Below are positions 45,803 to 62,307 of a stretch of 64,000 nucleotides of DNA, one piece after another (within the stretch, counting starts at the first letter, position 1; each line of letters begins with the position of its first letter). The position numbers and the translations under genes are program-made. The DNA is from Paraspadella gotoi (Eukaryota; Chaetognatha), in assembly GCA_051294375.1 (NCBI GenBank), contig CM119271.1, forward strand, positions 242,721-306,720, written 5' to 3'. The notes beneath the pieces were generated by a model. It was not told the DNA's origin. It did not search any database and worked only from the letters and a program-made list of their open reading frames with translations.

Positions 45803-48800
45803 CCAGATCGGTTTCGCGACGATCAGCAGCGGCAGCAGCAGAGGCACCCAGTAAAAAAAGAAAGAAATCAAAAAGCAGAGCAGCAGGAGAAAAGAGAGAA
45901 AAAGAATAAGGCCCTGCAGAGCCAGCTGCAGACTCGTTTTTTTCCTTATGAATCAGTGACTAGGGAAATGAGAAAGGGAGAGAGACATGTAATTAAAAGA
46001 GAAAAGAGAGAGAGAAAGAAATATAAAGATAAAAGAGAGAAAATTTGATTGTTTTGATAAAAAGTAAACAAAACATATTTAATAACTGTCCAGACTCAAT
46101 TTTAAACACATCGATGATGAGAAGCTGTATATAAATTTTCAGCTTCATACACCCAAATTTAATCATAAAAAAGGCGATCTATAATTTGGAACGCCGACGA
46201 CGACGACGACGACGACGCCACTTATGGGAAAAAGCGATACAATATCGTCGCAAACGCTAAGTGATTGCGACGATAAAAAAACTACAAATACAAAATCTTT
46301 GTTGATCTTATTAGAACCAATTTTTTTAGAACTTGAAGTAATGTTGTTAAGGTCGCAAGCGGCGAGGGAATTTGGCCGATGTTCCTTCGAGATTCGGACG
46401 AATAAACAATGAGAAAAGAACAAGGAATTTCCATAGGAAGCAAAAGTATTTCCAGAACTTTTTTCCTCTTTTTTTTGTTTGTTTGAGAGAGAGAGAGAAT
46501 TGGGGTTGGGTCGTTGGAACTTGGGCGAGAGGAAATACCGACTAAATATAGACGAGCGATAAAACGAGAAAGTTTTTAATATAGAGTTCAGAGACGAAGA
46601 CAAAGATGGAAAAAATTGGCTTAAGTTAAGAGTAAGGAGCTTATCGGTGAAAATAAAACTTGGATAAAGAAATATCGCAGCTTTTAATCGGGGCATGCCA
46701 AAAATCTCTAGTATCGTGGTGGTCTTTTGCTGACTTAAAACTTCCAATAACCATTAAACAGCCACTGGATTTTTATCAATAACAGGTTTTTATAACTCCG
46801 GGGGAGGGGGAGTGCAGTTTGTATGTCATTTAAAGAAATAAGGAAAGTAGCGCGTATGTAAAATGGGGCCAAGTCACGACTCACATTCTAACCTTCAATA
46901 ACAAGACTAAATTAATAATAATAATAATATTAATAAAATAATAGATCCAAAGGCTTAACTTACTTGAAAGCAATGTTCCTGACCCAGGACGGAAGGGTGG
47001 AGCGGCTTGATTTCTACGTCGACGCCGGGACCGAGATTCAGCGAAGGAGGAATCCCGTTGGATTTGAGGACGTTGGTCAGGAGAGATTCGTGGGATCTGC
47101 GAGGAGGGGTAAGTATGGAGGGTAAGTTAGGAGGAGAGAGAGAAAGAAAGAAACCTCTCTTTTTTTCTCACTCTTTCTTTTATACTTTTTTCTTTCTCTC
47201 TTCGTCCCATATCTTTCTCACTCTCTCTTCCTTTTTATCATTTCTCTCTTCTCTTTCTCTCTTTCTTTCTCCCCCTCTCTCTCTCACCTAGACGCCTTCA
47301 GCTTCCCAAAGGCGGGCCGCGGCCCGACGACTTCGCTGGCGGAAGCGTTGAGTCGCTTCCGGTCGCGATAGAGACGCGTCATGGATTTGGTGCGTTTGAG
47401 TTGAGACTTAAGGTTTCGACGAGTGAGACCGAAGAAGACTGCGAGTTTGGACGAGGATGAGGCGCCGGCGGAAGATGGCACCGAGGCGTCGACGTCGTGG
47501 GAGACGCTCTCGTTTGGAGCGGTGTGGGCGCTGTCGTTGGAGAGCTTAAGGGCGGGCGGGGAAGGAAAAGATATTTAGGTAGGTTCACCCTCGCCAATAG
47601 ACTTTCTTCCTCCAATCGGGACCCAGATTCTCATTGAGAAGGTAGGTGCCGATATGGCAACAGTCGGGTTGCCTGTGATGTCAATCTAACTGTTGGCTTT
47701 GGGGCTTCCGACCCTCATTGACGCCTCCTGTCAATGGCGCGGTTACCCTAGGACGGTCTCGCTTTGCCAACGCAGAGGGAAGTCGTTAGTAACGTAGATG
47801 GAACGCAACGCCTGGGATGGTGCTTTCCCCCTCTGTGCCAATGGGATTGGCTGAACGATGATGGACATTAGGCGGTGTGAATATACCGCCACACGAGTTC
47901 AATTACAACCCGGTAACAGCCCAACGTCAGGACGGCCTGAAATCGCCTGGTTCCAAGCTTAATTGACCTAAAGCGTGGGCTGAAGATGACCTTAACTTCT
48001 TTAAGACCTCGATTCACCCCAATCCTAAGACCCATTCCTCGTTTTGAACTTTATTCCCTCTTCCTCTATAAATTCCGCACCTGTGAATCGACGGATGTTT
48101 CGTGAAGACTCGGATCGGGAGAGTCGAGATTCGTCGACGTCGAAAAAGGATTCACAAAAGCCAACGCCCCACCTCCACCACCGCCGCCCTTCCCGAAGGC
48201 AAAGCTGTGAAGGCTGCCGTGATGCGTGGGCGGAGCTTCGGCGCTTCCGTCGCCCCAGTCCGACGGCGCCGCCGCCCGCAGATCCAAGTCGCTGGCGCAG
48301 AGCGGCGTTCGGGAGGATTGGCTGCCGCTGGTGCCGTAGACACCGGAACAGACACCACCCAAAGGTTCCGTCGCCGTCGTCGTCGACGAGGTCGTCGAAT
48401 ACGAGTCGATGTCCTTTGAAAAATAAGTTTGTTGTTGTTCATAATTAATTTAGAGATTTATACAAAGCAGCACGAAATTATCTATGAATCATTGAGACTA
48501 TTATGTAAATGTAAATAAACATCTTAAGCGCACTTACTGAAATAGAAAATAAGCCAATGCCACTTTGAATAATTTACTACTTTATGCAAATGAGATCGAT
48601 GAACTCAATTTCGTGTTGAAATACACTCGGAAATCATCCGAACATCTACAGATCTCCCTCCGAGAAACTCCAGTTACCTGATAATCCCCGCCTCTTCCCG
48701 CTAGAATTCCGGAGGTCGACGCCATGTCTTCGGCTCCGAGGTCTCCTCCGCCTCCGGAAACACCCGTCGAGGTCGTCGTCAACGACGCTGTGGAGACGTT

Positions 48801-49911
48801 GACCTCGGCCTGCTTCGCCTTCTCTCGCTTCTTGCTCTTTTTGGAGCCGCGAAACGGCGCCAGATTGAGCAGCTTCTTTTTGGTCTTGGAACCCTCCGAG
48901 GAACGGCGCTGCTCGGCTGGAGGCGGCGCCGCCGACGGCGGAGTGGAAGACGCAGCCGGCGCCTTACCGTGGACGGTGCAGTAGGCGCGGAGAAACTCGG
49001 TGGAGGCGGCGAGAGGTGGCTGAGGCTGTTGCGGGTCGCTGGAGAGGGACCGCTGGGGAAAGGGAATGTTCAACGCCGACCGGTGGGCAAAGGGCGGCCC
49101 ATCCGGTGCTGGAGGAGCCACTGGAGGAGAGCGGAGCCCACGGCGGAGCTGATGGGTTTGCGCGAAGAAGTGGTAATTATGGAGAGGTTGCGTCTGTTGA
49201 GGTTGTGATTGCTGATGCTGCAGCAAAGTAAAAGGCGTCGGGACCGCGCGTTCGGTGCCTGCAGGACGCGAAACGGCGCCGCCGTTCAGCGCCTGACGAA
49301 GCGGGTGACTCGGATCGAAGCGGAGGTTTGGGCTGGAGCCAAAAGGCGCCGGCCGGGTGGTAGTAGTTTGCTGGAGTTCCGACTGAAGTTGGAGCGGAGA
49401 TCGACTGTGAGAGAGGAGTCGATCTTCAGGTGGGTCTCGGCGAAGCTCCTCGACCGAAGCTGTCAGAGCGTCGCTTCTGTCGCCGTTTTTTAACGTCCGG
49501 TCAAGGACCGGCCGGATCGTCTCCTGGTTGGCCGGTCGCAACGTGTCCCGATTGGAGGAGAAGGAAGAGGAGGAAGAGGATGAGGCGATTGTGTTTCGAC
49601 TGGACGCGGATCTTAACGAATTTCGAGAATGGGCGGTGTCTTCATCAGCCGCAGCGACGGAGGCGTCTTCGGGCTCCGCCGAAGATCTATCGCGAGATGG
49701 CGGCGTGGCGGAGGAGTTAGACCGCCGATCGGGGTAAAGGTCGCCGCCGGGTCCAGCAACGTTGACCGGCGGGCGACCGACGAGTCGGGAAACCGTCGCC
49801 GGACATCGAGATTGGCGCGGCGAGTCAAAGGGCAAGCGAGGGAGGGAGTGGGGCGGGACCGTGGCGACATCCCCGTCATTTTTGGCTCCGGGATCAGTTC
49901 TCATCGCATCG
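35841..49911 (-). CDS. DAB2IP: SynGAP/DAB2IP/RASAL2-family Ras GTPase-activating protein
   Basis: Exons in order: 48678-49911, 48081-48413, 47288-47544, 46964-47096, 39719-40420, 39022-39465, 38339-38869, 37094-37810, 35841-36881. All phases agree, giving about 1,794 aa if the ATG at 49904 is used; a further 5' exon is likely because the first exon begins at an acceptor. Order: long disordered Ser/Pro N-terminus; split PH domain (FFGLTRRNLKSQLKRTKS, then HPSVLGQEHCFQ joined to FFACRTAEEREKWM); C2 domain (LEAKCVSPKKKYFCEIVLD, YARTTSKTKGDILFWGE); RasGAP domain with arginine-finger segment VFRGNTLATK and FLRYICPAVLSPSLF; Gln-rich linker; C-terminal coiled coil ending IAALDGANRRLLRAL. These proteins accelerate GTP hydrolysis by Ras/Rap near membranes. 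It is probably the single invertebrate co-orthologue of SYNGAP1, DAB2IP and RASAL2, so the symbol is a family label. Confidence 0.93.
37914..37985 (-). CDS. Possible small extra exon of the RasGAP gene
   Basis: A frame reading ELNLVNAAPNPWEEDEDE ends at a good donor (GAG|GTGAAT, phase 0) that would join cleanly to the exon starting at 37810. The acceptor side is unclear: the upstream sequence is purine-rich and has an in-frame TAA near 38023. It could be an alternatively used exon or chance. Confidence 0.35.
38080..38145 (+). repeat. tRNA-like (SINE-type) segment
   Basis: Contains a B-box-like GGTTCTAGCCC flanked by a T-stem (CCGGG/CCCGG) and an upstream TGGTGCAAGAGGCAAG that may be a decayed A-box. 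It lies within a RasGAP intron. No intact anticodon arm is seen, so it is not a functional tRNA gene. Confidence 0.4.
40928..40960 (-). CDS. Possible alternative first exon of the RasGAP gene
   Basis: ATG at 40960 opens MSGSSRRGSWP and ends at an excellent donor (CCG|GTGAGT, phase 0). It can splice in frame to the acceptor at 40421. The resulting isoform would lack the long N-terminus and most of the PH domain but keep C2, RasGAP and coiled coil. A 55-bp GA run lies about 25 bp upstream. It is inferred from sequence only. Confidence 0.45.
40985..41040. repeat. (GA)n microsatellite
   Basis: About 56 bp of perfect GA, just upstream (sense orientation) of the possible alternative first exon of the RasGAP gene. 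Confidence 0.97.
42486..42562. repeat. Interrupted GA-rich repeat
   Basis: GAGAGA blocks broken by CAGAG and AAGTG words, in the large RasGAP intron. The GA run continues the strand bias seen elsewhere. Confidence 0.85.
43404..43468. repeat. (GA)n microsatellite
   Basis: About 64 bp of perfect GA, ending about 100 bp before the deleted mariner copy in the same intron. Confidence 0.97.
43567..44196 (+). mobile_element. Internally deleted Tc1/mariner-like element
   Basis: 630 bp bounded by inverted termini CTATCTAGGAAA and TTTCCTAGATAG, with TA on each side (43565-43566, 44197-44198), the usual target duplication of this superfamily. The distal part keeps the transposase C-terminus (SMPRRMQAVV...EGHTKY then stop), matching the copy at 63393. 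The catalytic core is missing and the rest is frameshifted, so it could move only with transposase supplied elsewhere. Confidence 0.9.
44520..45125. other. GC-richer intronic block of unknown origin
   Basis: About 600 bp with a base composition unlike the surrounding intron, ending where family B copy 2 starts. GTGGTCTACGCGTTAGAGGG looks weakly like a tRNA A-box region. There is no coding frame and no second copy in the window. It may be an unrecognised repeat. Confidence 0.35.
45137..46280 (+). mobile_element. Dispersed repeat family B, copy 2
   Basis: The head GATCGTCGCAATCGCATAAG is at 45137 and the tail GATTGCGACGATAAAAAAAC ends near 46280, so the inverted termini are visible. Inside are a 480-bp AAAGAAAGAATAAAAAGG array, a (GA)n run (45743-45800) and blocks shared with copies 1 and 3 (GCAGCGGCAGCAGCAGAGGCA, GATGATGAGAAGCTGTATATA). 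Confidence 0.75.
45245..45735. repeat. Polypurine array of GAAAGAATAAAAAG-type units
   Basis: About 490 bp of almost pure purine on the plus strand within family B copy 2. The matching minus-strand open frame (Phe/Leu/Ser-rich) is an artefact of the repeat. Confidence 0.9.
47640..48020. other. Intronic block of balanced composition
   Basis: The intron between 48080 and 47545 holds about 380 bp that is less AT-rich than other introns. It has inverted words such as CAGTCGGGTTGCC and tgtcaatggcgcggttacc. It is perhaps a decayed mobile element. No gene is seen. Confidence 0.3.
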
Positions 49912-50931
49912 CTGGGGGTGGAGGAGGAAGAGGAAAGAAAGGTAAAGAGCGAGAAAGTAATGAAAAGAAAGGAAAAAAGAAAAGAGAGAAAGAGAGAAAG
50001 AAAGTAAGAGAGAAAGAAGGAAAGAAAGAAGAAGAGGAAAAAGAAAGCGAAGAAGATGAACAGCGACACGGCGAGTTCGTTTTTCGATCGCCGGACGGGG
50101 AGGGAGGAAGAGGGGGGTTGAGAGAGAAGGAAGAGGTGTCCTGATGGGATGAGGCTTAAGTTGGATTCATAGGCAAGAATTTGGAGGTTTGATAGAAAAG
50201 TCGGTCGTGGGGGGTTCGAGCAAAAACACGCCCTCCCGTGCCACGATTTTGTTACACTTCCTTAAAATAAAGTACGTCTGAGTTTTGGAATTACGTATTT
50301 TTAGTGCGTCCGTGGTTTTTGTTATTTTTGTTGGTTTTTTTTGTGTTATTTTTGTGTTTTTTTTTTTGGGTGAATTTTTTCTGTTTCGTGCAAAGATTGT
50401 TTTCCTCCTTAAGGTTTTTTTTTGTGGTTTTGTATTTCTGTTCGGGTTGCTCTTCCAAAAAAAGATTATCGAGGTGTCTGTCTTCGTAAATGAATTTCTT
50501 TTTTTCGTTAGTTACATTTTAATTTTTGAAACAAAAAAAATGAAGAGATTTTCTCTTCACTTTGGGGTCCCAGGTCGAAAGGGGATAAAAGTAAGTTGTT
50601 CCGCCGCGAGTTTTTATAATTTTTAATCCTGGAAAATCAACAAGAGAAATATTGGTGCTTAATATAATTAGCGAAGAGAGAGAGCGTGAAAGAAAAATCC
50701 GTCTCTCTCTCCTTAAATAAATCACCAAAAATCCGGAAGAAAAAATTCGCTCTGCCTCGAACCGAGAGAGAGAGAGAGAGAGCGAGAGAGAGATAGATTA
50801 AAAATTAACACGCTTGAACAATTTCTCAATCAGAAAAAAAGTACAGAAAAAATCACAGTCGTTTTTTTTTTGTCCCTACCCGAAGCACATGACTAGAAAA
50901 AACCCCCTTCCCGACCATCTACCCCCCCCCC
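49912..50931. other. Region upstream of the RasGAP gene and downstream of RNF14
   Basis: About 1 kb holding a purine-rich stretch (49920-50060, the pyrimidine tract of the acceptor at 49912 on the sense strand), T-rich sequence at 50320-50430 and GA at 50766-50793. A missing 5' exon of the RasGAP gene may lie here, but I could not define it. Confidence 0.45.
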
Positions 50932-55696
<4,765 letters not shown>

Positions 55697-56353
55697 TTCA
55701 ATTTGGAGAATTTTATTTTTTTTATTGGTTTGCTTTTTTTTCTAATTTTTTTTTCTTTTTTGAAAAAATAACGTTTTTAAACGCAATTTTTTTTGCTTTC
55801 GAATCTAAAAAAAAAGGTAAATTTAAAGCGAATACTGAAGATTGCGGAATGTAAAGCAAAATGGTTTCCTAGAGACGACAAAGAAATGGCAAATGGCTTT
55901 TGTGGCAATTTCACCGTTGCCATACCCTTCTCTTAATAATCGTCGGTGGGGGCTTCGTTATAATAATTATAGCTGGAAGAGGAGACGCCCGCCAAAAGAT
56001 TTATCAACAGCGTTGGCGTCGAAAGAATACATAATAAATATGAACAGTGAATTAGGTAGTAATTTTATCAATTTTTTTTAAAAACTATCATAATAAATTA
56101 CCGACAAATTAATAAATTAGTTTTCCTTTATATATTTCCAAAAATTTTAAAATAAAACACCCAACTTAATTTTTTAAAATCAATTTTGAACTAGAACGGC
56201 TCTAAAAGCACACGAAATCCATTTTTAAATCGATAGGCTAGTTAAAAATAAAACGTAAAGAAGGACAAAGTTAAAAAAAAGGATCACTCAGACGCAACCG
56301 CGGTAGCGAATCACATTTCTAACAAGATAATTTTATCAGCCTCGATCTCGTCC
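55697..56353. other. Intergenic region
   Basis: 657 bp, strongly AT-rich with long A and T runs, between the RNF14 start and the HSD gene stop. It must hold the RNF14 promoter and the HSD 3' UTR. No distinct motif is recognised. Confidence 0.6.
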
Positions 56354-59235
56354 TCACTCCGACTTCTTCTGCACCATCTTCTTCAGCGCCCTCTTCCTCG
56401 TCGACGCGAGAGTGGAGCGAGAAATGGCATCGATGACGAAACGCGGGAGCAAGTCGGAAGACAGACCCATGTACAGCCAATGAGGCAGGTATCCGTAAGT
56501 AGTTGATCCTTTGCCTGTGAAAAAAGTAAATATAAAAAAAAAAACGAAATCGCCCATCACAACAAAACAGATAGAAGACCTAGAGAGAGAGAGTAAACCG
56601 AAAAATTTTTTGTGAATTTAATTCGTTCGATAACATCTGCGTTGGCGACGGAGCAAAAAAAAAGGCGTGGGAAGGATTTAGTTTTACAAATTTTCACAAG
56701 AAACGAGCAACGATTTTTTGGTCGATCCTCGTTTGATTTTAATCATTAACCTCAATTAAACCTTGTTAAAATACAAAGTCTACTATTCCAAACATATCTA
56801 CTTAAAAACAAACCTTTTGATATGAATTCGTCGGAAATTAGGGATAATTTAAGCTTGGTTAAATCGGGGGGGAAGAAAAAATGACGAAAGCGCTTAAAAA
56901 TCTTCGTGGGAAAATAAATAATAAATTAGTAAATACTATGTTGTGAACTAAAATGAGGTTGAGAAATTCAAAATATAGGAAGAAACTCTCAAAGAAAAAG
57001 CGTAAGTAGAGCTGAAGGAAGAGGAAAGGGGTAGGGCTTGTTACGGTTGAACCCAAAAATCCCTTTTTTTAATTTTAAGAGAAAACTAAAATTCGGGGAA
57101 ATATCAATAAAAAATCTTAGACCCTCAACAACATCCGGTAGATACTGTTTAAAAAAAACACTTTTTTTTATTAAAATTTAAAAAAAGATCCAGAAAATGA
57201 GGGAAATGAAATGAAGAAAGGCGAGAACAGACCGACGAGAGCCAAGGCCGACTCGACGAAACGTTGCGGCGACGGAGCGAGCCAAGAGGCTCGACGAATC
57301 CCCGCCAACTTCGTCGCCACGAATCCAGGCTTCACGCATTGGACCGTCACACCTCGAGGGCCGTACTCGGCGGAGAGAGCCTGGATTAAATGGGGCGGAG
57401 ATTGTACGGGAGGCAAATGAGAAAGCAAGCTAGCGAGCGAGCAAGCAAGCAAGCGATACACCCTTCTTTCTCCAGCCGACCTCGGAAAAGTATTCGACGA
57501 AGACTTTGGCGGCGGAATAAACGGCGAGCAGCGGAGTCGGGCGATCGGCGGCGGCAGAAGACAAATTGATCACGAGTCCGCGTTTTCGTTCTGGAAAAGA
57601 AAAACAAAAGGCGTTTAAAGTCGAAGACAGTCTTCACAAAAACCCAGAAAAAATAGTTAATTTCTTTGTCTTTTTCCAGAAGACGACACAAAACTACCTT
57701 ACCCTTAAAATATTTACAAACATATTTAAGGAAACTATATTTTAAATTTTATTGTTAAAAGCATGAAATAAATTATGTATTAAATATAAAATGAAAAAGT
57801 TCATCCTTTCTTAAAATTATAAACTATAATTTTTTCATTAAAAAAATCATTAAAATTAAACCTAAGGTAAAACTCATAATCTTGTAACTTTCATACAGTT
57901 GTGGATATTCGACTATTCGTGTTCAATTACGAAATGGTAGAACCGAAAAAGTACAATTAGCAAGACATTGCGCAATACGCAATGTACTTATTGCGTAATC
58001 CATCGATAATCTGTCGACAGAAAACATCAATGAGAGACAGGACAGGCACACAGGACGCACACAATCACTTTTTCTTCCCAGCCGCCTTAACTTTCACTCT
58101 CACCGGCCATCTCCTTCATGATCATGTGAGTCATGACGACGCAGGAGGTGACGTTCAAGTTGATCAAATCCAAAACTTTCTTTCGCCCGTTGGGGATTTC
58201 TAAGAAATACTCGGGATAGTTGTAGCTCATGCCGACGTTGTTGACGAGGGTTCCGATCTCCACTCCGGCTGGAAAGAAATTGTTTTGGTGTAGGATAATC
58301 ATTTTGATTTTTGATTTTTTTAAATTTAAACAATTCTATCCCGTATAATTATGATGATAAATGTAGATTCAGCATGGTATAAATAATTCATTGGACAAAA
58401 TTTTGTTGTGCAAAATAAAATATATTTCAGATAGTATAAATAGATTTAATGATGGTAGGTAGATGGTAGCTATATTAAACATATAAAATATGCTTTAAAA
58501 TAGAATAAAAACCAATTCACGACTACTATATGCATTTATTAATATGTAGTAAGAAAGCATGTTTTATACAGTAATCGATCCAATCATCTCACCGATTTCC
58601 TCCTTGATCCTTTCGTAGAGGGCGGGGCCTTCCTCCGTGAAATCGGCCACCACGTACTTGACGCGAACACCGAATTCGCTCTCAATCTCTTCCGCAGTTT
58701 TCTGCCACATTAAAGGGAAGTTATCGTTATCGTTATTGTCCTGAAGACACAATCAAAGACTAAATTAAATATCGTAGTAGTTTAAAGGAGTGACTTACAC
58801 ACCCTGACCTTTTTAAGAAATTCTGAGGACTCCTCACCCGCCCTCCATCAACCGTCACCTCACCTTGAGCTTTTCCTCGTTGCGACTGACGATGAGGACG
58901 TGAAGCCCCTTGGCGGCCAGAGCGTCGGCGTAGGCTCGCCCAATCCCGTCCGTGGCGCCCGTCACAAGCGCCCAAGGACCGTAGGTCTTCGGATCCGCGT
59001 TAAGACCCACGGCTCTGGAAGAAAGAAGGATGTTGAGATCGTGAAGACAGAGAGAATGTGAGAGAGCGAGTCAGTGAGAGAGAGTGAATGTGAGCGAGAG
59101 ATGACCGACTTACCTGGAAGCGACGTAGTTCCAAAAGTTTCGCATCACGTACCAAGCGGCGCGCAAAAGCACGTAAGAGGCGGCGACGGCGCCGACGACT
59201 GCGAAAAAGTCGCGGTGCTCGTTGAACACGCACAT
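56354..59235 (-). CDS. HSD17B12: HSD17B12/LET-767-type very-long-chain 3-ketoacyl-CoA reductase
   Basis: Seven exons with matching phases: 59114-59235, 58864-59014, 58593-58701, 58104-58268, 57481-57590, 57233-57380, 56354-56514; 321 aa (human HSD17B12 is 312). A hydrophobic N-terminal segment ([19 protein letters not shown]) is followed by the short-chain dehydrogenase fold: cofactor motif [15 protein letters not shown], catalytic Ser in VINLSS and the YSAAK Tyr-Lys pair. Family-specific words are [23 protein letters not shown] and TTYGYLPHW. The C-terminus KKSE fits a KKXX endoplasmic reticulum retrieval signal. The enzyme is expected to perform the second step of fatty-acid elongation in the ER with NADPH; a steroid dehydrogenase role is also known for the family. 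The donor after FSE (GTCGGC) is weak. The MEA1 stop lies only 190 bp upstream of this gene's start. Confidence 0.95.
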
Positions 59236-59425
59236 ATTGAGCACGCGTTGCAGTTTAGTGACTGCGTAAAAATGTGCGACCGTAAAATAGATTTTTTAAA
59301 AAAAATGAGTACGACTAGTTTAACACATCGGCGATGGGAAAAGAACACAGAATAATAACTGGCCGGCCAGTGGAGGGTAGAGGGAAAAAGCACAAAAGGG
59401 CGAGGAGAGAAAGAATCGCGGGTCT

Positions 59426-60808
59426 TCAAAGTTTGTCAGATTTAAGTTTGTCTCTCAACGCTTTTCGCCATTCTTCCTCGGAGAGACGCGCCGCCCAATC
59501 CGGAACTGAAACAAATTTATACAAATAAATTCATTTTAAACTTTTCAACGCCATTCCATCTTTAAACAAATTCATACAAATAAATTAATTTTAAACTTTT
59601 CAACGCTCTTCCATCATTAAATAAATTGATACAAATAAATTCATTTTAAACTTTTCAACGCCCTTCCATCTTTAAATAAATTGATATAAATAAATTCCTT
59701 TTAAACTTTTCAACGCCCTTCCATCTTTAAACAATACCGCCTCCCACGTTTTTTCCCACCCACCGGCGTTGGGAGGTAAAACGATCTTGGACATTGCTCT
59801 CTTGACGTCTTCCATCTGCTTGGGATCCGATTCCCTCCTCGATGTTGAGTCTTCGCCTAAATTTAGGTTAAAAAATTCGTTATAACGTTTTAGTATCTCG
59901 AGAAATTAAATCTCGTCCCTCTATCGTTTTACCCGCCCACAATTCTCCGAGTCCCTCGTTCAAGCTGGCAACGCGCGGCGGCGAAGCGTCGCGCAAATGT
60001 CGCGGCAGAAACGCGACGCGATCGCCGAGAAAATGCGGCGCTGCGAAATCCAGCGGAGGCGGCGCGTCGTCAGTCGAGGCGGCGCTGGGATTGCTTTCCT
60101 GGCCGCCGGATCGAGGAGCGGCGCCGTCGTCGGACGTTTCGGGGGAATCGAACGTCGCCCAACCGACGCCGACTGCATCATCGCCGGTGTCGTGGTCGCC
60201 GTCGGGCTTGAAAATCATTAATACGTAATGATAATCAATTTAAATTTATTTGAAAGTAAACCAAAAAAATATATATAAACCAATGTTTTATTAAAGAAGT
60301 TAGAAATGAGAAATGTTGATAGTTCCAACCATTACCACTGACCTTGCCCCTGACTTTGGAAAGAGGCAATGGAGGGTGAAGACCTCTTACAAGGTAACAA
60401 AAGAGCAGGACTCTGCAACCTCTCAATTGAGACTTACGGTCCCATTTTTTCACTCCTGGCTTCCCTATCAAAGAAGTGATATCTGTCAAAGAATTGTATA
60501 AACGGACAACTTCCTATGTAATTAAATTTTTCTGTAAACCACTTAACGTAGGGCTCTCGGCCGCATTCGAATCCCCCCCCCTTTCTCCCCCCCCCAAAAA
60601 AAAAATCAACCTGGTCTCTTCTCTCTTCAGGTCCTTCTGGCAACAAGCTGTATCCCCCGAGATTGGCGTCGGCATTAACGTCGTCATCGTCGTCTTCATC
60701 GTCGTCTTCGTCGCCTTGAAAATCGTCCAGGACAGCGGCCGGTCGATGGGGTAAGGTCTCATCATTCTCTTTGGGTCGGTCGTCTTCGGAAATCGTTTGC
60801 GGACCCAT
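59426..60808 (-). CDS. MEA1: MEA1 (male-enhanced antigen 1) family protein
   Basis: Four exons with agreeing phases: 60611-60808, 59933-60206, 59764-59856, 59426-59505; 214 aa (human MEA1 is about 185). It starts MGPQTISEDD, close to the mammalian MGPERIFP start, then has a long acidic run, LGGYSLLPE (compare GYSYQPL), and a low-complexity middle. The conserved C-terminus is QMEDVKRAMSKIVLPPNAVPDWAARLSEEEW, here split by an intron between PPNA and VPDW. The biochemical function of MEA1 is not well known and there is no catalytic domain. Intron 3 holds a four-unit minisatellite. The assignment rests on the two ends, since the middle is not conserved. Confidence 0.82.
59518..59740. repeat. Minisatellite, about four units of 58 bp
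   Basis: Units of TTTTAAACTTTTCAACGCC followed by CTTCCATCTTTAAA and TAAATTGATACAAATAAATTC in MEA1 intron 3. The units differ by only a few substitutions. Confidence 0.93.
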
Positions 60809-62019
60809 CGCGTTATAATTTTTTTTGTTTATAACTACTGGACAAAGAGTTTATTATAATTAATGAATAATAAAACGAAACTATTTCTCAAAACGTTAAA
60901 CAATATAGTAAACAATTTTGGTTCTTCGTCGTTAAGAAGTGGTGGGAAAAAAACTTTCTATCCTCTCGATTGAGATCAAAACTGAACTCTTTCGCCGAGA
61001 TTATTATTTGTTTGTTTTTCTTTTTAGTTATTGCTGGCTGAGCGTGTGACGCGGTGTGGTCGCTTCAAGGTGATAGATAAAGTTAAAATAAACGCAAAAT
61101 AAGCGGAGCGTTCACAGAAAAAAATTTCGCAACTAAACCTATGAATTATCGATCGTTGCAACATCAAAAACATAACTAAACTAGAAGACAACTAAAAAGC
61201 TGCTGAATATTAAATAAATTAGAAAATGAAAAATCGGAACGCACTGACAGTCGTTCGTTGCTAACGAGCGTCCTCCTGCGGGAGTTAAATAATAACAATA
61301 ACAAACCAAAGCGAGGACGGGAAACGGTTTGATCGGGTGACGGCAAAAGAGAGAAAAGCAGATCTTAGAAAACCATGCGATACCCTGTAGTCTCTAAGGG
61401 GCTTTTTTTTACAACAAAAACCCACTGGCCAGGCTGTATGGATGATGTTGATAACATTAACTCATAGCGCGAGATTACATCCAGGGAAAAATTAATGTGG
61501 CTTGGTAATTACGTCTCTTTTAAAAAATAAAACCACTCTCTCAAAGGTTTTTTTACGCTACGTTCGTGCAACAATAGCACTATATCATAAGCTCCCCGTA
61601 AAACTTGAATTATTATTAAGGGTGATATACGTGCTTTTTGGGGACTTATTTCGAAGCGTAAAAAAACATGCATTAAAAATAAAAGAAAAAAAAACATGGT
61701 AGAGCTTCGACCAAGTTAATGAGATCTTTTTCTCGAATATGCGACAAACCCATACGATACAGAAGGCAAAAACAAGAAGCAACACAATCTCAACTGCAAT
61801 AATTAATACGCAATTTACGCATTCGTAAAAAGAGATTTCGAGCTCCGTTTTTCGTCTTCAAAATTAAGAAAGACTCGTGTACGCTATCATTGATTGAAAT
61901 GTTAAGTTCGAGGGAAAAACAATTTGAGAGATTCCCATTTCGTTTGAGAGAGAGATAGAGAGAAAGACCCTACGAACAGAGCCGTCGAGGGGTCATCCCT
62001 CTACTCGTCCCCTCCTTTT
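60809..62019. other. Intergenic region
   Basis: About 1.2 kb between the MEA1 start and the BCAT stop, AT-rich. On the minus strand CTCTTTGTCCAG lies about 35 bases upstream of the MEA1 ATG and looks like a splice acceptor, either of a 5' UTR intron or of a spliced leader. No other feature is seen. Confidence 0.5.
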
Positions 62020-62307
62020 TCAAGCGTTGTAAGTAGTGGCGACGGCCTCTGGCCGACTGTCGGGCACGGCGTAGGTCCAGCCGGGCCTCTCCACTCGCCC
62101 GTACTGGATGTCCATGAGCCGCTGATAGAGAGTTTTCCAAAGGGGCGTCTTCGGCTTCATGCTGGGGATGAGGAGTCGGTCGCCACAGTAGAGGATCGAC
62201 TCGATGGGGGCGACGACGCAGGCCGTGCCGCAACCGAACATCTCGAGGAGGCGGTTTTGCCTCAGGGCGGAGGTGACGTCCTTCATAGTGAAGGTGCGCG
62301 AGCTTAC
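62020..62307 (-). CDS. BCAT1: Branched-chain amino acid aminotransferase, terminal exon
   Basis: The 3' exon encodes the last 95 residues. It follows the acceptor TTACAG|GTAAGC in phase 0. The segment FTMKDVTSALRQNRLLEMFGCGTACVV matches the BCAT C-terminal block (T-MKD...EVFGSGTACQV), followed by AP-ESILY, LLIPSM and MDIQYGRVERPGW. BCAT enzymes transfer the amino group of Leu, Ile and Val to 2-oxoglutarate using pyridoxal phosphate. The lysine that binds the cofactor lies in upstream exons outside the window. Everything from 62431 rightward is mobile DNA, so the preceding intron is at least 1.7 kb. I cannot tell the cytosolic (BCAT1) from the mitochondrial (BCAT2) form, and the symbol is a family label. 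Confidence 0.9.
   Translation of the reverse strand, partial: VSSRTFTMKDVTSALRQNRLLEMFGCGTACVVAPIESILYCGDRLLIPSMKPKTPLWKTLYQRLMDIQYGRVERPGWTYAVPDSRPEAVATTYNA

Noticed and set aside
45236-45871. 211-residue Phe/Leu/Ser-rich minus-strand open frame
   Set aside because: It is a translation of the polypurine array and GA run of repeat family B, not a membrane protein.
48582-50069. RasGAP start at 50069 with a hydrophobic Phe-rich leader
   Set aside because: The Phe/Leu run is the pyrimidine tract of the acceptor at 49912 read as codons. Coding sequence starts at the acceptor.
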